A DNA stretch of 34,418 bases from Phycisphaerales bacterium. GTDB taxonomy: Bacteria > Planctomycetota > Phycisphaerae > Phycisphaerales > UBA1924. The notes below the pieces were generated by a model that was not told the origin of the DNA, searched no databases, and was given only the letters and a program-made list of their open reading frames with translations. Position numbers and translations under genes: made by a program. Shown piece after piece: positions 24,089-31,489 of the stretch. The first letter of the stretch is position 1, and each line of letters starts with the position of its first letter. The DNA lies in the NCBI GenBank assembly GCA_022072615.1, contig JAJVHS010000065.1, positions 1 to 34,418 of the forward strand. Reading direction: 5' to 3'.

Positions 24089-24858
24089 GACGCCTTACCC
24101 GCGGCTGCGACGCCGGCGCTCGCCCACGCATCCAGCCGGACACCAAGCTCGAACACGAGCCAGAGAACAAAGTGCGTGATCACCAGGATTCCCAGGTTCC
24201 GGCCCCACAGCCGGAACAGCCCCGCGACGGACCCAACGTAGGCCGCGGTCGCGATCAGGAGTTCTTCCCACTTGTTGGTGACGCTGCCCGCGATGTGGAT
24301 GTTGAGGTTGAACAGCAGCAGGAACGCCGACACGGCGACGAGCATCCGGGCCGTCGCGAGGTCAATGGCCCCGATCCGCATCCCCGCCAGCCGGGCCGTC
24401 AGGTACACCGCGACCAGGCCGGTGCCGGTCTGGATCATGCCGTTGTACAGGACCAGCAGCGCCGCCGGAAACTTGTTGGGCAGGTTCATCGCCGCGGCGA
24501 CGATCGCACCGACCAGCAGAAAGCCGCCCACAACACCCCAGATCTGAGCATTGCCGAGCCACGGCGTCACGAAAGGTTCGAGCGCGGTCTCCGATGCGGC
24601 GGGAGACGGCGCCGGGGGTCGCTTGTTCTTGCCGAGCGCCCGCTCGACCTCGGGATCACGATCGAAATCGGCGTCCTCGTCAAAGCCGCTGAGAACACCC
24701 TCCGCCGCGAGTTTGCCCGGCGCCGGGCCGGGCTTGGCGGCAGCGGCGATCGGCACCGGCGGAGTGCGAGGAGCGGCGTCGGGCGCCGCGGGCTCAAGTT
24801 CATAGGGCGTCGGGCTCACGCCCGGATCGGGCTTCTTCTCGCTCGAGGGATCGCTCAT
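24085..24858 (-). CDS. Multi-pass membrane protein of unknown function, coupled to galK
   Basis: This 257-residue protein starts at ATG 24858. The first about 110 residues are Pro/Ala/Asp-rich and disordered. They are followed by about five hydrophobic segments (beginning IWGVVGGFLLVGAIVAAAM and ending ILVITHFVLWLVFELGV), so it is an inner-membrane protein with a long soluble N-terminus. The stop overlaps the galK start by four bases (ATGA), indicating co-transcription and coupling. No transporter signature was recognised, so it should not be called a galactose permease on context alone. No Shine-Dalgarno is visible; the nearest -10-like sequence is AACAAT 7 nt upstream. Confidence 0.8.
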   Translation of the reverse strand: MSDPSSEKKPDPGVSPTPYELEPAAPDAAPRTPPVPIAAAAKPGPAPGKLAAEGVLSGFDEDADFDRDPEVERALGKNKRPPAPSPAASETALEPFVTPWLGNAQIWGVVGGFLLVGAIVAAAMNLPNKFPAALLVLYNGMIQTGTGLVAVYLTARLAGMRIGAIDLATARMLVAVSAFLLLFNLNIHIAGSVTNKWEELLIATAAYVGSVAGLFRLWGRNLGILVITHFVLWLVFELGVRLDAWASAGVAAAGKAS

Positions 24859-24974
24859 CGGATGTATTGTTGGAGGGCCGGGCTGCGCACGCATTTCCGG
24901 GCGCAGGCCGGGGAATGGTGGACCGATCCGAATTCGTCGGCCACGGGCGTGGCGTCCGGGCCGACGCGCCGGCT

Positions 24975-24980
24975 TATCGT
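24975..24980 (+). promoter_or_regulatory. -10-like element TATCGT for the ureohydrolase gene
   Basis: TATCGT predicts a transcription start near 24987, which leaves a leader of about 22 nt containing GGAGA (24999-25003) before ATG 25009. This favours 25009 over the ATG at 24991. Confidence 0.4.
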
Positions 24981-25008
24981 TGGTCCGTCCATGACCACGG
25001 AGAACCGA

Positions 25009-26040
25009 ATGACAGTGAAGTTTGATCCTGACGCGGCCGCGGTGCCCGGTTCGGGCATTTTCGGCTTGCCCTTCACGCTCGATCAGTCGCGGATTGTTCT
25101 GCTGCCGGTGCCGTATGACGCGACCACGTCCTACCGGCCGGGGACCGCCAACGGCCCGGATGCGATCTTCGATGCATCGCAGCAGGTCGACCTGCACGAC
25201 GGGCGCTACGGGGCGATCTACGAGCAGGGAATCTGTTTCGACGCGGAGGCTCCGGCGGTCGCCCAGATCAGGTCTCTGTCGACCGAGGCCGCGGCGCTGG
25301 CTCGGCCGATGATCGACCGGGGCGGCGCGACCGACGGTGATGCCCGGGAATTGGCGCGGATCGACGCCACGGGCGAACGCGTGCGGGAACTGGTTCGGGA
25401 GTACACCGCTCGGGTGCTCCGAGCCGGCAAGGTGCCGGGGCTGCTCGGCGGCGAGCACGCCGTTTCGCTGGGCGCGATCGAGGCCGCCGCGGCGGGGGGT
25501 GAGCTGGGCATCCTCCAGGTGGACGCGCACATGGATCTGCGTGATGCGTTCGAGGGCTTCACGTACTCGCACGCGTCGATCATGTACAACGTTCTGAAGC
25601 TCGTCCCCGGCGTGACGCGGCTGGTGCAGGTGGGCCTGCGCGACTTCGGATCGGGCGAGATCGCATTGGCGAAGTCGCAGCCCGGTCGTGTGTTCCCGCA
25701 CTTTGACGACCAGTGGAAGGATGAGCTGGCGTCGGGCCGGTTGTTCCAGGACCTGTGCAAGAAAGCCATCGAGCCGCTCCCGCGCCGCGTGTACATCAGC
25801 TTCGACATTGACGGGCTCGACCCGTGCCTGTGCCCGCACACGGGGACGCCGGTCCCCGGCGGGCTCTCGTTCCACCAGGCGACGACGCTGCTGCACGCCC
25901 TGCGAGAGTCCGGGCGCGAGATCGTCGGGTTCGACCTGGTCGAGGTAGCGCCGGGCAGCGATCCGGACGAGCCCGAGTGGGACGCGAATGTCGGCGCGAG
26001 GCTGCTTTACAAGCTGTGCGGCGTCGCCGGGCCGAGATGA
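25009..26040 (+). CDS. speB: Ureohydrolase family protein, probably agmatinase
   Basis: Members are binuclear Mn enzymes that release urea from agmatine (giving putrescine), arginine or related guanidino compounds. The 343-residue protein has all metal-binding motifs: GGEH with His150, DAHMD with Asp172/His174/Asp176, and the FDIDGLDP block with Asp266 and Asp268. A late EVAP segment is also present. Compared with typical agmatinases (about 300 aa) it has an N-terminal extension and an insert around residues 85-125. Agmatinase is the best guess from the DAHMDLRDAFEG and YSHASIMYNV segments, but arginase or guanidinase activity cannot be excluded. The start is ATG 25009 because GGAGA (24999-25003) precedes it; ATG 24991 has no ribosome site. 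It is divergent from the membrane protein gene at 24858 and 7 bp from the convergent zinc-ribbon gene. Confidence 0.85.
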   Translation: MTVKFDPDAAAVPGSGIFGLPFTLDQSRIVLLPVPYDATTSYRPGTANGPDAIFDASQQVDLHDGRYGAIYEQGICFDAEAPAVAQIRSLSTEAAALARPMIDRGGATDGDARELARIDATGERVRELVREYTARVLRAGKVPGLLGGEHAVSLGAIEAAAAGGELGILQVDAHMDLRDAFEGFTYSHASIMYNVLKLVPGVTRLVQVGLRDFGSGEIALAKSQPGRVFPHFDDQWKDELASGRLFQDLCKKAIEPLPRRVYISFDIDGLDPCLCPHTGTPVPGGLSFHQATTLLHALRESGREIVGFDLVEVAPGSDPDEPEWDANVGARLLYKLCGVAGPR

Positions 26041-26047
26041 GACCCCG

Positions 26048-26485
26048 TCAGAATGGCCGGTCGCCGAAGCCGATGTTGATCGCGGCCACCACGGTCATGC
26101 TGACAATCAGCAGGTTGAGCGCAAGCCCGCACAGCAGCAACGCGGCGTTCGAGAACGCGGGCGATCGCTCTCTTTCGTATGTAGAACTGCCCCGGTCGAT
26201 CACCATGATCACGGGCGCCATCAACGCCCAGCCGAGCGTCATGAACATGACGACCTGTACCAGCGCCCTGAGCGGTGCGGAGTCAGCCGCCGCCATCACG
26301 GCGATGCAGGGACCAAAGAGCAGGGTCGGTCCGCAGGCGATCGCGATGGAGCCCGCAAACGACCTTGGCGCCCGGAGGCGGGCGGCTCTGCCGGTCCGGC
26401 CGCACTCGGGGCACGTATACGTGTCCCGGTCATTCGAGACAATCGCGGACGCGTCGTAGTGGCAGTGGGGGCACGCGAGGCGCAT
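26048..26485 (-). CDS. Small membrane protein with N-terminal zinc ribbon, function unknown
   Basis: This 145-residue protein starts at ATG 26485. A zinc ribbon with Cys5-x2-Cys8 and Cys25-x2-Cys28 (CPHC and CPEC) comes first, followed by about three membrane helices (about residues 43-66, 70-95 and 110-135). It is convergent with the ureohydrolase gene (7-bp gap) and its start is 46 bp from the divergent cupin start. No named family is recognised. The design (ribbon plus few helices) mirrors the protein at 1738-2178 with the domains in the opposite order. Confidence 0.72.
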   Translation of the reverse strand: MRLACPHCHYDASAIVSNDRDTYTCPECGRTGRAARLRAPRSFAGSIAIACGPTLLFGPCIAVMAAADSAPLRALVQVVMFMTLGWALMAPVIMVIDRGSSTYERERSPAFSNAALLLCGLALNLLIVSMTVVAAINIGFGDRPF

Positions 26486-26519
26486 GGTTCACGAGGATTC
26501 CAGAGGGGTCCGTTTCCGG

Positions 26520-26525
26520 TACGAT
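26520..26525 (+). promoter_or_regulatory. -10-like element TACGAT for a leaderless cupin mRNA
   Basis: TACGAT lies exactly 6 nt before ATG 26532. No Shine-Dalgarno is present. The arrangement is the same as for holA, the permease and the alpha/beta hydrolase. Confidence 0.5.
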
Positions 26526-26531
26526 GCCGCC

Positions 26532-26894
26532 ATGTCAAACACCGCTCGTTTGATCTCGCTCGCGGACCTCCCCGTCGACCGTCCCATGCCGCTCATCGAC
26601 CGCCGCCGCATCATCGGCGACAAGATGATGGTATCGGAGGTCAGGCTCAGCAAGGGGTTCCATGTCCCCACGCACCAGCACGAGAACGAGCAGTTCGTCA
26701 TCATGCTCAGCGGTCACTGCACGTTCGGCATCGGGAACATGAACGACCCTGCCTATCACGAGCTCGCGGTCCGCGGCGGGCAGGTGCTCGTGCTGCCGAG
26801 CAACGTCCCGCACTCGTGCTCGGCCCACGAGGACACACACATCCTCGACATCTTCAGCCCGCCTTCAGCGACGACGGGCGTCGATCGACGGTGA
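26532..26894 (+). CDS. Single-domain cupin protein
   Basis: This 120-residue protein has one cupin beta-barrel. Motif 1 contains His48-x-His50-x2-Glu53 (PTHQHENEQFVIMLSG), and motif 2 contains a Pro-x-x-x-Pro-His (LPSNVPHSC), which together could bind a divalent metal. The family is very diverse (dioxygenases, isomerases, sugar epimerases, sensors), so no substrate can be named. The start is taken at ATG 26532, which fits the leaderless TACGAT element; a longer frame from 26484 would overlap the divergent gene and has no ribosome site. It is a single gene between divergent and convergent neighbours. Confidence 0.83.
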   Translation: MSNTARLISLADLPVDRPMPLIDRRRIIGDKMMVSEVRLSKGFHVPTHQHENEQFVIMLSGHCTFGIGNMNDPAYHELAVRGGQVLVLPSNVPHSCSAHEDTHILDIFSPPSATTGVDRR

Positions 26895-27004
26895 CCAACG
26901 CACCGGCGAGTGAGCGATGGGCGGGTGAGGCGTCATGGACCTGACAGTCGGGGCGAGCGAACATGCTCGTTCGCGCATTCGCCGCGGGCCTGTCCGATCG
27001 CCGA

Positions 27005-29326
27005 TTACTCGCTCTCTCCCGCCACCATCCTCCAGCACCGGTGGATCCGCTTGTCGCGGAAGTCCTCGGGCACGGTGCGGCCGGAGATCTCCTGGATCCT
27101 GAGTCCCGGCCGAGCGGCCTTGAGCTCGTCCTCGGCCAGCTTGAAGCGGCGGTAGTTGGTGGAGAAGTACACGACCCCCCCCGTCGACATCAGCGGCAGC
27201 ACGAGGCCCAGTACCTCCGTGTGGCCGCGTTGCACCTCCCAGTCGTCTTCCGTGCGCTTGCTGTTCGAGAAAGTGGGGGGGTCGACGACGGCGAGGTCGT
27301 AGAGCCCGTCCTCGCCCGCGAGTTCGAGGCCCGCCTGCTCGCCCCGCAGGAACTCGACGACGTCCGACCGGACGAAGCGGTGGCGGGGCGTGGCGGCTCG
27401 GGAATCCTCGATCAGGCCGTTGAGGCGCATGTTGCGGATCGCCCAGTCCATGTAGGTGTTGGAGAGGTCCACGCTGGTGGTGGTCTTCGCGCCGCCCGCG
27501 GCGGCGTACACCGTGAACGAACCGGTGTAGCAGAACAGATTGAGGAATCGAGTACCGCGGGCCCCATCGCGGACCATCCCGCGCGTGAGCCGGTGATCCA
27601 GGAACAGGCCCGTGTCCGCGTAGTCCGTCAGGTTGACCTCGAACTTGAGTCCGCCTTCATGGGCGATGAGCGTCGCGCCCCGCTCGTCGAGCTTCTCGTG
27701 CTGCCCGAGGCCGCGCTGCTTGGGACGGCTCTTGACGTGCACGTGCTCGAAGGGAATCTCCAGAATCCGAGCCGTGCGTCGGGCGATCTCGTCGAGCCAG
27801 TCCAGGTGCTGGGCGAGCGTGCGGCTGTGCTCGCGTTCGTGCTCGAAGATGTGCGCGTGATCCTCGTAGCGGTCCACGACAACGGGCACGTCGGGGCAAT
27901 CCCGCTCGTACACGCGGTAGCACGTGATTCCGCGGGCGGGCCACTTGCGCAAATGCCGTGCCCGCTTGGCGAGGCGGCCCTCGAAGTCTTCCAGTTCGCG
28001 CACGTCGCGCTCGCGAAGGCCGCCGAACGCGGGCATCACCGGCTTTGGCGCGGGCTGGTCGACAACCGGCGGTGCCTGACGTTGACCGGCATCTTCCTCG
28101 CCGGAGATCTCTTCGCGGTAGTCGTGCCGTTCCTCTGCTGGTTGTTCTTCCTGCTCGATCGGCCGATCCGAGGACGCGGCGCCCGGCGGCCTTGGCCCCA
28201 GGAACTGGAAGTAGGTGCACTCGATCTGCGCGTTGAACAGCTTGCGGCGCCGCGTCGCTTCCTGGCCGACGAGGCGCTCGAGGTCGGTCCGAGCCGTCAG
28301 GATGTGGTGCGACCACGTCGGCAGCCGCTTGAGCACCTCGGGAAACGATCGGTACAGCCGCTCGATGTCCTCGTCCTCGCCGATGCGCCGTCCGTACGGC
28401 GGATTCATGATCGTGCAGCCGTAATCCGCCTTGCTCGAAAGCTCGCGGAAGTCCTTGTTCGTGAAATGGATGAACCGCTCGACGCCGGCGCGCTGCGCGT
28501 GGCGGCGCGCGAGGCTCAGGGCCTCGTCGCTGGTATCCGTCGCGTGGATCGTGTACGCGAGGGTTCCCTTGACGGCTTCGAGCGAGGCGGCCCGGGCCTC
28601 CTCCTCCGCCTGCTCCCAGATCCCCGGGTCGAGCGTCGGCCACTGTTCCGCGTCGAAGGTGCGCATCAGCCCGGGGGCGATCTTCAGCCCGATCATCGCC
28701 GCCTCGATCGGGATCGTTCCGGTTCCGCAGAACGGGTCGACCAGCGGCCGGTCGGGCCGCCACACGCTCAGCAGGACCAGGCCCGCCGCCATCGTTTCCT
28801 TTAGCGCCGCTTCGCCGACCTGGTCTCGGTAGCCGCGCTTGTGCAGTCCGTCGCCGCTGGTGTCGATCGTGAGCGTCGCCTGGTTCTCGAGCAGGCCGAT
28901 CTCGACGATGAATCGCGGGCCGGTTTCGGGGAGCGAGGTTGTCCGGTGCGCGGCCATCAGGCGGTCCACGATGGCTCGCTTCACCGTGCGCTGCACGGCG
29001 GGCACGCTTGAAAGCTGGCTCTTGACGCTCCTCCCGTTGACCGGGAACGCGGCGTCGCGCGTGATCCACCGCTCCCATGGCACCTGCTTGGTCTGTTCGA
29101 AGAGCGCATCGAAATCGGGCGCGGCAAAGGTTGCGACCCGGAGCAGGACGCGGTCCGCCGTGCGGAGGTTGATGTTCGCCCGGGCGACCGCGAGCGCCTC
29201 GCCCCCGAACAACACACGGCCTGTGGAGAGGATGCGCGGCTCGAATCCCAGCGAGGTCAGCTCGCGAGCGGTCACGGCCTCGAGCCCGAACGCGGTGGCG
29301 GCGAGCAGTTCAACGCGTTCGTTCAT
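27005..29326 (-). CDS. rlmL: Bifunctional 23S rRNA methyltransferase RlmKL (m2G2445 / m7G2069 type)
   Basis: This 773-residue fusion of two SAM-dependent methyltransferases modifies 23S rRNA of the large subunit. The N-terminal half is RlmL-like: a THUMP/ferredoxin-like domain (about 1-165), motif I DPFCGTGTIPIEAA and catalytic NPPYG, typical of N2-guanine methylation. The C-terminal half is RlmK-like: a PUA-like start, motif I LFCYTGSFTVYAA and VVDPPTFSNSK. A Pro/Glu-rich linker (about residues 377-432) joins the halves and explains most of the extra length over the about 700-aa enterobacterial enzyme. The start is ATG 29326 and no strong ribosome site is visible. It lies 91 bp downstream of the hydrolase gene on the same strand and may share its transcript. 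Exact target positions are inferred from family membership. Confidence 0.92.
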   Translation of the reverse strand: MNERVELLAATAFGLEAVTARELTSLGFEPRILSTGRVLFGGEALAVARANINLRTADRVLLRVATFAAPDFDALFEQTKQVPWERWITRDAAFPVNGRSVKSQLSSVPAVQRTVKRAIVDRLMAAHRTTSLPETGPRFIVEIGLLENQATLTIDTSGDGLHKRGYRDQVGEAALKETMAAGLVLLSVWRPDRPLVDPFCGTGTIPIEAAMIGLKIAPGLMRTFDAEQWPTLDPGIWEQAEEEARAASLEAVKGTLAYTIHATDTSDEALSLARRHAQRAGVERFIHFTNKDFRELSSKADYGCTIMNPPYGRRIGEDEDIERLYRSFPEVLKRLPTWSHHILTARTDLERLVGQEATRRRKLFNAQIECTYFQFLGPRPPGAASSDRPIEQEEQPAEERHDYREEISGEEDAGQRQAPPVVDQPAPKPVMPAFGGLRERDVRELEDFEGRLAKRARHLRKWPARGITCYRVYERDCPDVPVVVDRYEDHAHIFEHEREHSRTLAQHLDWLDEIARRTARILEIPFEHVHVKSRPKQRGLGQHEKLDERGATLIAHEGGLKFEVNLTDYADTGLFLDHRLTRGMVRDGARGTRFLNLFCYTGSFTVYAAAGGAKTTTSVDLSNTYMDWAIRNMRLNGLIEDSRAATPRHRFVRSDVVEFLRGEQAGLELAGEDGLYDLAVVDPPTFSNSKRTEDDWEVQRGHTEVLGLVLPLMSTGGVVYFSTNYRRFKLAEDELKAARPGLRIQEISGRTVPEDFRDKRIHRCWRMVAGESE

Positions 29327-29417
29327 AGCCGATCCAGGGGCCCGTCGGAGTTCTTCTCAACACGTCCTGATTCTTGACGCGACCCGACCGGCACGCGCTG
29401 CCCGAGGCGGAATTCTT

Positions 29418-30707
29418 TCAGGGCGTGCCCGGCGCGTCCGCGGTCCCTTCGGCGGCGCGCGCGTCGGTGTCCAGGACAACTTCGAGACGCCCGGTGAAGA
29501 TCAGCGCGGGGTCGGCGCGTTGATCGAGGCTCCGCTCGATCTGGGCGATCGTGCGGGTGACCCGGCCCTCGAAGCATGTGCGGCCGCCGCACACGACGGT
29601 GACCGGGTCGTCCATGTTGACCAGGTCATCGGAGAGGAGAATGTCGAAGCGACCGACGCTGTCGGCCTGCTCGATCGTGAACTGCTGGCCGTGCCGGCTC
29701 ACGATGATGGTGGCGCCGGGCACGCGGTCGGCCGCGTCCGGCACGCCGACCCAGTACAGCCGCGAGGACGTCACGTCGTCCTGCCGCCACACCACGCGAT
29801 CGGGCACCGGGTTGCGCGTGTGGTTCATCATCCACGGGATCGCCGAGGCGTCCTCCCGCTTCATCCAGTGGCCAAGCCCCGGGCGGACGTGCGTCTCGTG
29901 GATGTACCCGCCGGGGTCGGCGCTGCGCAGCTCGTCGAGCCGCTTGCCCCATTCGGCGGCGACGCTGTTGCGGTTGTACGCCGCGTCGTCGCCGCCCACG
30001 TTGATGATGAACGGGACATTCCGCAGGTTCAGCGGCGACGCCTCGTTGGGATGCCCGGCCATCATGGCGCACGCGGCCCAGCGGTCGGCCATCCGCGGCC
30101 CGAGCTGGTAGACCCCGTCGCCGCCGGCGGAGTAGCCGGTGAGGTAGACGCGGTTGGGGTCCACGTTCTCGAACAGCACGGCGCTCAGGATGATTCGATC
30201 AAAGAGCGCGTCGATGTGCGCCTCGTGCCACAGATTCCAGTTGTCGGTCGGGGCGCGGGGCGCCAGGTACACGCCTTCGGACGGTTCGTAGAGCCGCACC
30301 TGGTTCCGCCACTGCTGGTCGTTGACTTCGGCGGGCGCGCCGCCGCCCCCGTGCATCGAGATGAACAGGCTGCGGCCCGTCGCCGGGGCGTCACCGAACA
30401 CGCGGAAGTCGAACTTCATGTCCCGGCCGTCAATCGCGATCGCCCTTGCATCCCACGCCTCTTTGTGGGCCGCGCGCAGCATTGCGGCGCGTTCTTCCCA
30501 CTCGCGTTTCACCTCGGCGGCTGCCTGCTCGCGGGTCAGCGGCCGAACAGTCGGGTCGGGGTCGCTTGTGAGCGTGCCGGCGGAGTTGCCGGCGCCGTAC
30601 GGGTCCGTCACGCTGCGAACGACCGGCGGCGCCGGAGGCTCGAGCGCCCCGTGTGCGGCGGTCACGAATGCTGCGGTCAGCGCGATGCAGGCGAACGTGA
30701 ATGACAT
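29418..30707 (-). CDS. Secreted alpha/beta hydrolase (esterase/depolymerase-like)
   Basis: This 429-residue exported protein starts at ATG 30707. A Sec signal (MSFTFACIALTAAFVTAAHG) is followed by a helical region and an alpha/beta-hydrolase core. It has an oxyanion HGGGG loop (LFISMHGGGGAP), the nucleophile elbow GYSAGG (Ser at about 190), an Asp in NVGGDDAAY (about 240) and the His in GLGHWM (about 278), so the triad appears complete. The fold resembles PHB-depolymerase/feruloyl-esterase-like and dienelactone-hydrolase-like enzymes, but the substrate is unknown. A C-terminal beta domain of about 100 residues follows (from about 320). TAGCAT lies 6 nt before the ATG and there is no Shine-Dalgarno, suggesting a leaderless mRNA. 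The hsp20 terminator separates it from the gene upstream. Confidence 0.85.
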   Translation of the reverse strand: MSFTFACIALTAAFVTAAHGALEPPAPPVVRSVTDPYGAGNSAGTLTSDPDPTVRPLTREQAAAEVKREWEERAAMLRAAHKEAWDARAIAIDGRDMKFDFRVFGDAPATGRSLFISMHGGGGAPAEVNDQQWRNQVRLYEPSEGVYLAPRAPTDNWNLWHEAHIDALFDRIILSAVLFENVDPNRVYLTGYSAGGDGVYQLGPRMADRWAACAMMAGHPNEASPLNLRNVPFIINVGGDDAAYNRNSVAAEWGKRLDELRSADPGGYIHETHVRPGLGHWMKREDASAIPWMMNHTRNPVPDRVVWRQDDVTSSRLYWVGVPDAADRVPGATIIVSRHGQQFTIEQADSVGRFDILLSDDLVNMDDPVTVVCGGRTCFEGRVTRTIAQIERSLDQRADPALIFTGRLEVVLDTDARAAEGTADAPGTP

Positions 30708-30713
30708 GGCGTC

Positions 30714-30719
30714 ATGCTA
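30714..30719 (-). promoter_or_regulatory. -10-like element TAGCAT for a leaderless hydrolase mRNA
   Basis: On the minus strand TAGCAT, preceded by CGGG, lies 6 nt before ATG 30707. It is identical in sequence and spacing to the element before the permease at 4087. Confidence 0.5.
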
Positions 30720-30765
30720 CCCGGTTGATCGGGTATCGACACGCCGCGTGCGGTCGGGTGTCATT

Positions 30766-30796
30766 CAAAAAGCCGCCCCGCGACGAGCGGGGCGGC
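30766..30796 (-). terminator. Rho-independent terminator of hsp20
   Basis: On the minus strand a perfect 10-bp stem (30787-30796 with 30772-30781, 5-nt loop) is followed by TTTTTGAATG. It lies 30 bp after the hsp20 stop. Confidence 0.94.
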
Positions 30797-30825
30797 AGAT
30801 GCCGAACACTTCGGCAAGGAGTCGC

Positions 30826-31269
30826 TTACTTGATGGCGATGCGCCGCGGCTCATCCTTGGGCACCTTCGGCAGCGTGAGCGTCAGGACGCCGTCGGTGAG
30901 CTGGGCAGTCGTCTGGGATTCCTGGACATTGCTCGGCAGCGCCACGCGCCGCAGGAGCGAACCGAAGCGGCGCTCACGCCGGAAGTACCGCTCCTTCTTT
31001 TCTTCGTGCTCCTCTTGGTGCTGGGCGTTGATTGTCAGGACGCCCTCGTGCACGGCGACGTGCACGTCTTCCTTGCGGAAGCCCGGCAAGGAGGCCCGGA
31101 CGTAGATGTTCTTGTCATCCTCGGAAACGTCCAGGGCGAGCGTGCCCTCGTCGGTCTCGGCGAGCTGGTTGCTGCCCCGGTCGTTGAAGAACGGGTCGCT
31201 GAGCATCTGGCTCAGCAGACGATCAAACGTGGGAATGACGAACGGTCCGCTTCGAATCATGCTGTTCAT
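30826..31269 (-). CDS. hsp20: Small heat-shock protein, Hsp20 / alpha-crystallin family
   Basis: This 147-residue ATP-independent holdase binds unfolding proteins in the cytosol. The alpha-crystallin domain covers about residues 40-135 (ALDVSEDDKNIYVRASLPGF, HVAVHEGVLTINAQ, the Arg-rich REERRFGSLLRRVALP segment and ADGVLTLTLPK-like end). The C-terminus carries the I-x-I motif (IAI, residues 144-146) used for oligomer contacts. The start is ATG 31269, preceded by GAGGAG with 7 nt spacing. Upstream is a full-consensus sigma-54 promoter (31335-31351) and two palindromes, so transcription probably needs RpoN and an enhancer-binding activator. No CIRCE element was seen. The leader also holds a short hairpin (GGGGG/CCCCC) before the ribosome site. 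Confidence 0.95.
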   Translation of the reverse strand: MNSMIRSGPFVIPTFDRLLSQMLSDPFFNDRGSNQLAETDEGTLALDVSEDDKNIYVRASLPGFRKEDVHVAVHEGVLTINAQHQEEHEEKKERYFRRERRFGSLLRRVALPSNVQESQTTAQLTDGVLTLTLPKVPKDEPRRIAIK

Positions 31270-31334
31270 GGCTGAGCTCCTCACGAAGTGTTGTGGACGG
31301 GGGTTTCATCCCCCGCCGGTCCGTGAAGATGTGT

Positions 31335-31351
31335 GGCAACCGCCGTGCCAG
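31335..31351 (-). promoter_or_regulatory. Sigma-54 (-24/-12) promoter of hsp20
   Basis: The minus strand reads CTGGCACG-GCGG-TTGCC, matching the consensus YTGGCACG-N4-TTGC in every fixed position, including the invariant GG and GC with correct spacing. Transcription would start near 31325, about 55 nt before the hsp20 ATG. Confidence 0.8.
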
Positions 31352-31398
31352 CGGACCCCTTTTCGGGTCGGTGGCAACGCCGTCGGCCGATGGAACGT

Positions 31399-31433
31399 GC
31401 TGCAAGACTTGCAGCCGCCTGCCAGCATGGCAG
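31399..31433 (-). promoter_or_regulatory. Two adjacent palindromes, candidate activator sites upstream of the sigma-54 promoter
   Basis: GCTGCAAG-A-CTTGCAGC (31399-31415) is a perfect 8-bp-arm palindrome, and CTGCCA-GCA-TGGCAG (31419-31433) a perfect 6-bp-arm one. They lie about 75-110 bp upstream of the predicted hsp20 start site, the usual place for enhancer-binding-protein sites. They are not followed by a T-run on the minus strand, so they are not a terminator of the gene at 31490. Confidence 0.45.
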
Positions 31434-31489
31434 CTACCGCGACTGTGCGCGGCGACCCGAACGCGTGTTGGGGATTGGCGGGCCAGCGA

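Noticed and set aside
26950-26980. Hairpin GCGAAC/GTTCGC between the cupin and rlmL genes as a terminator
   Set aside because: There is no T-run on either strand after the stem, so it does not fit an intrinsic terminator.
31365-31390. Second sigma-54 promoter using the other TTGCCAC copy on the minus strand
   Set aside because: The upstream GG is 13 and not 12 bp from the GC, and the -24 block does not match TGGCACG.
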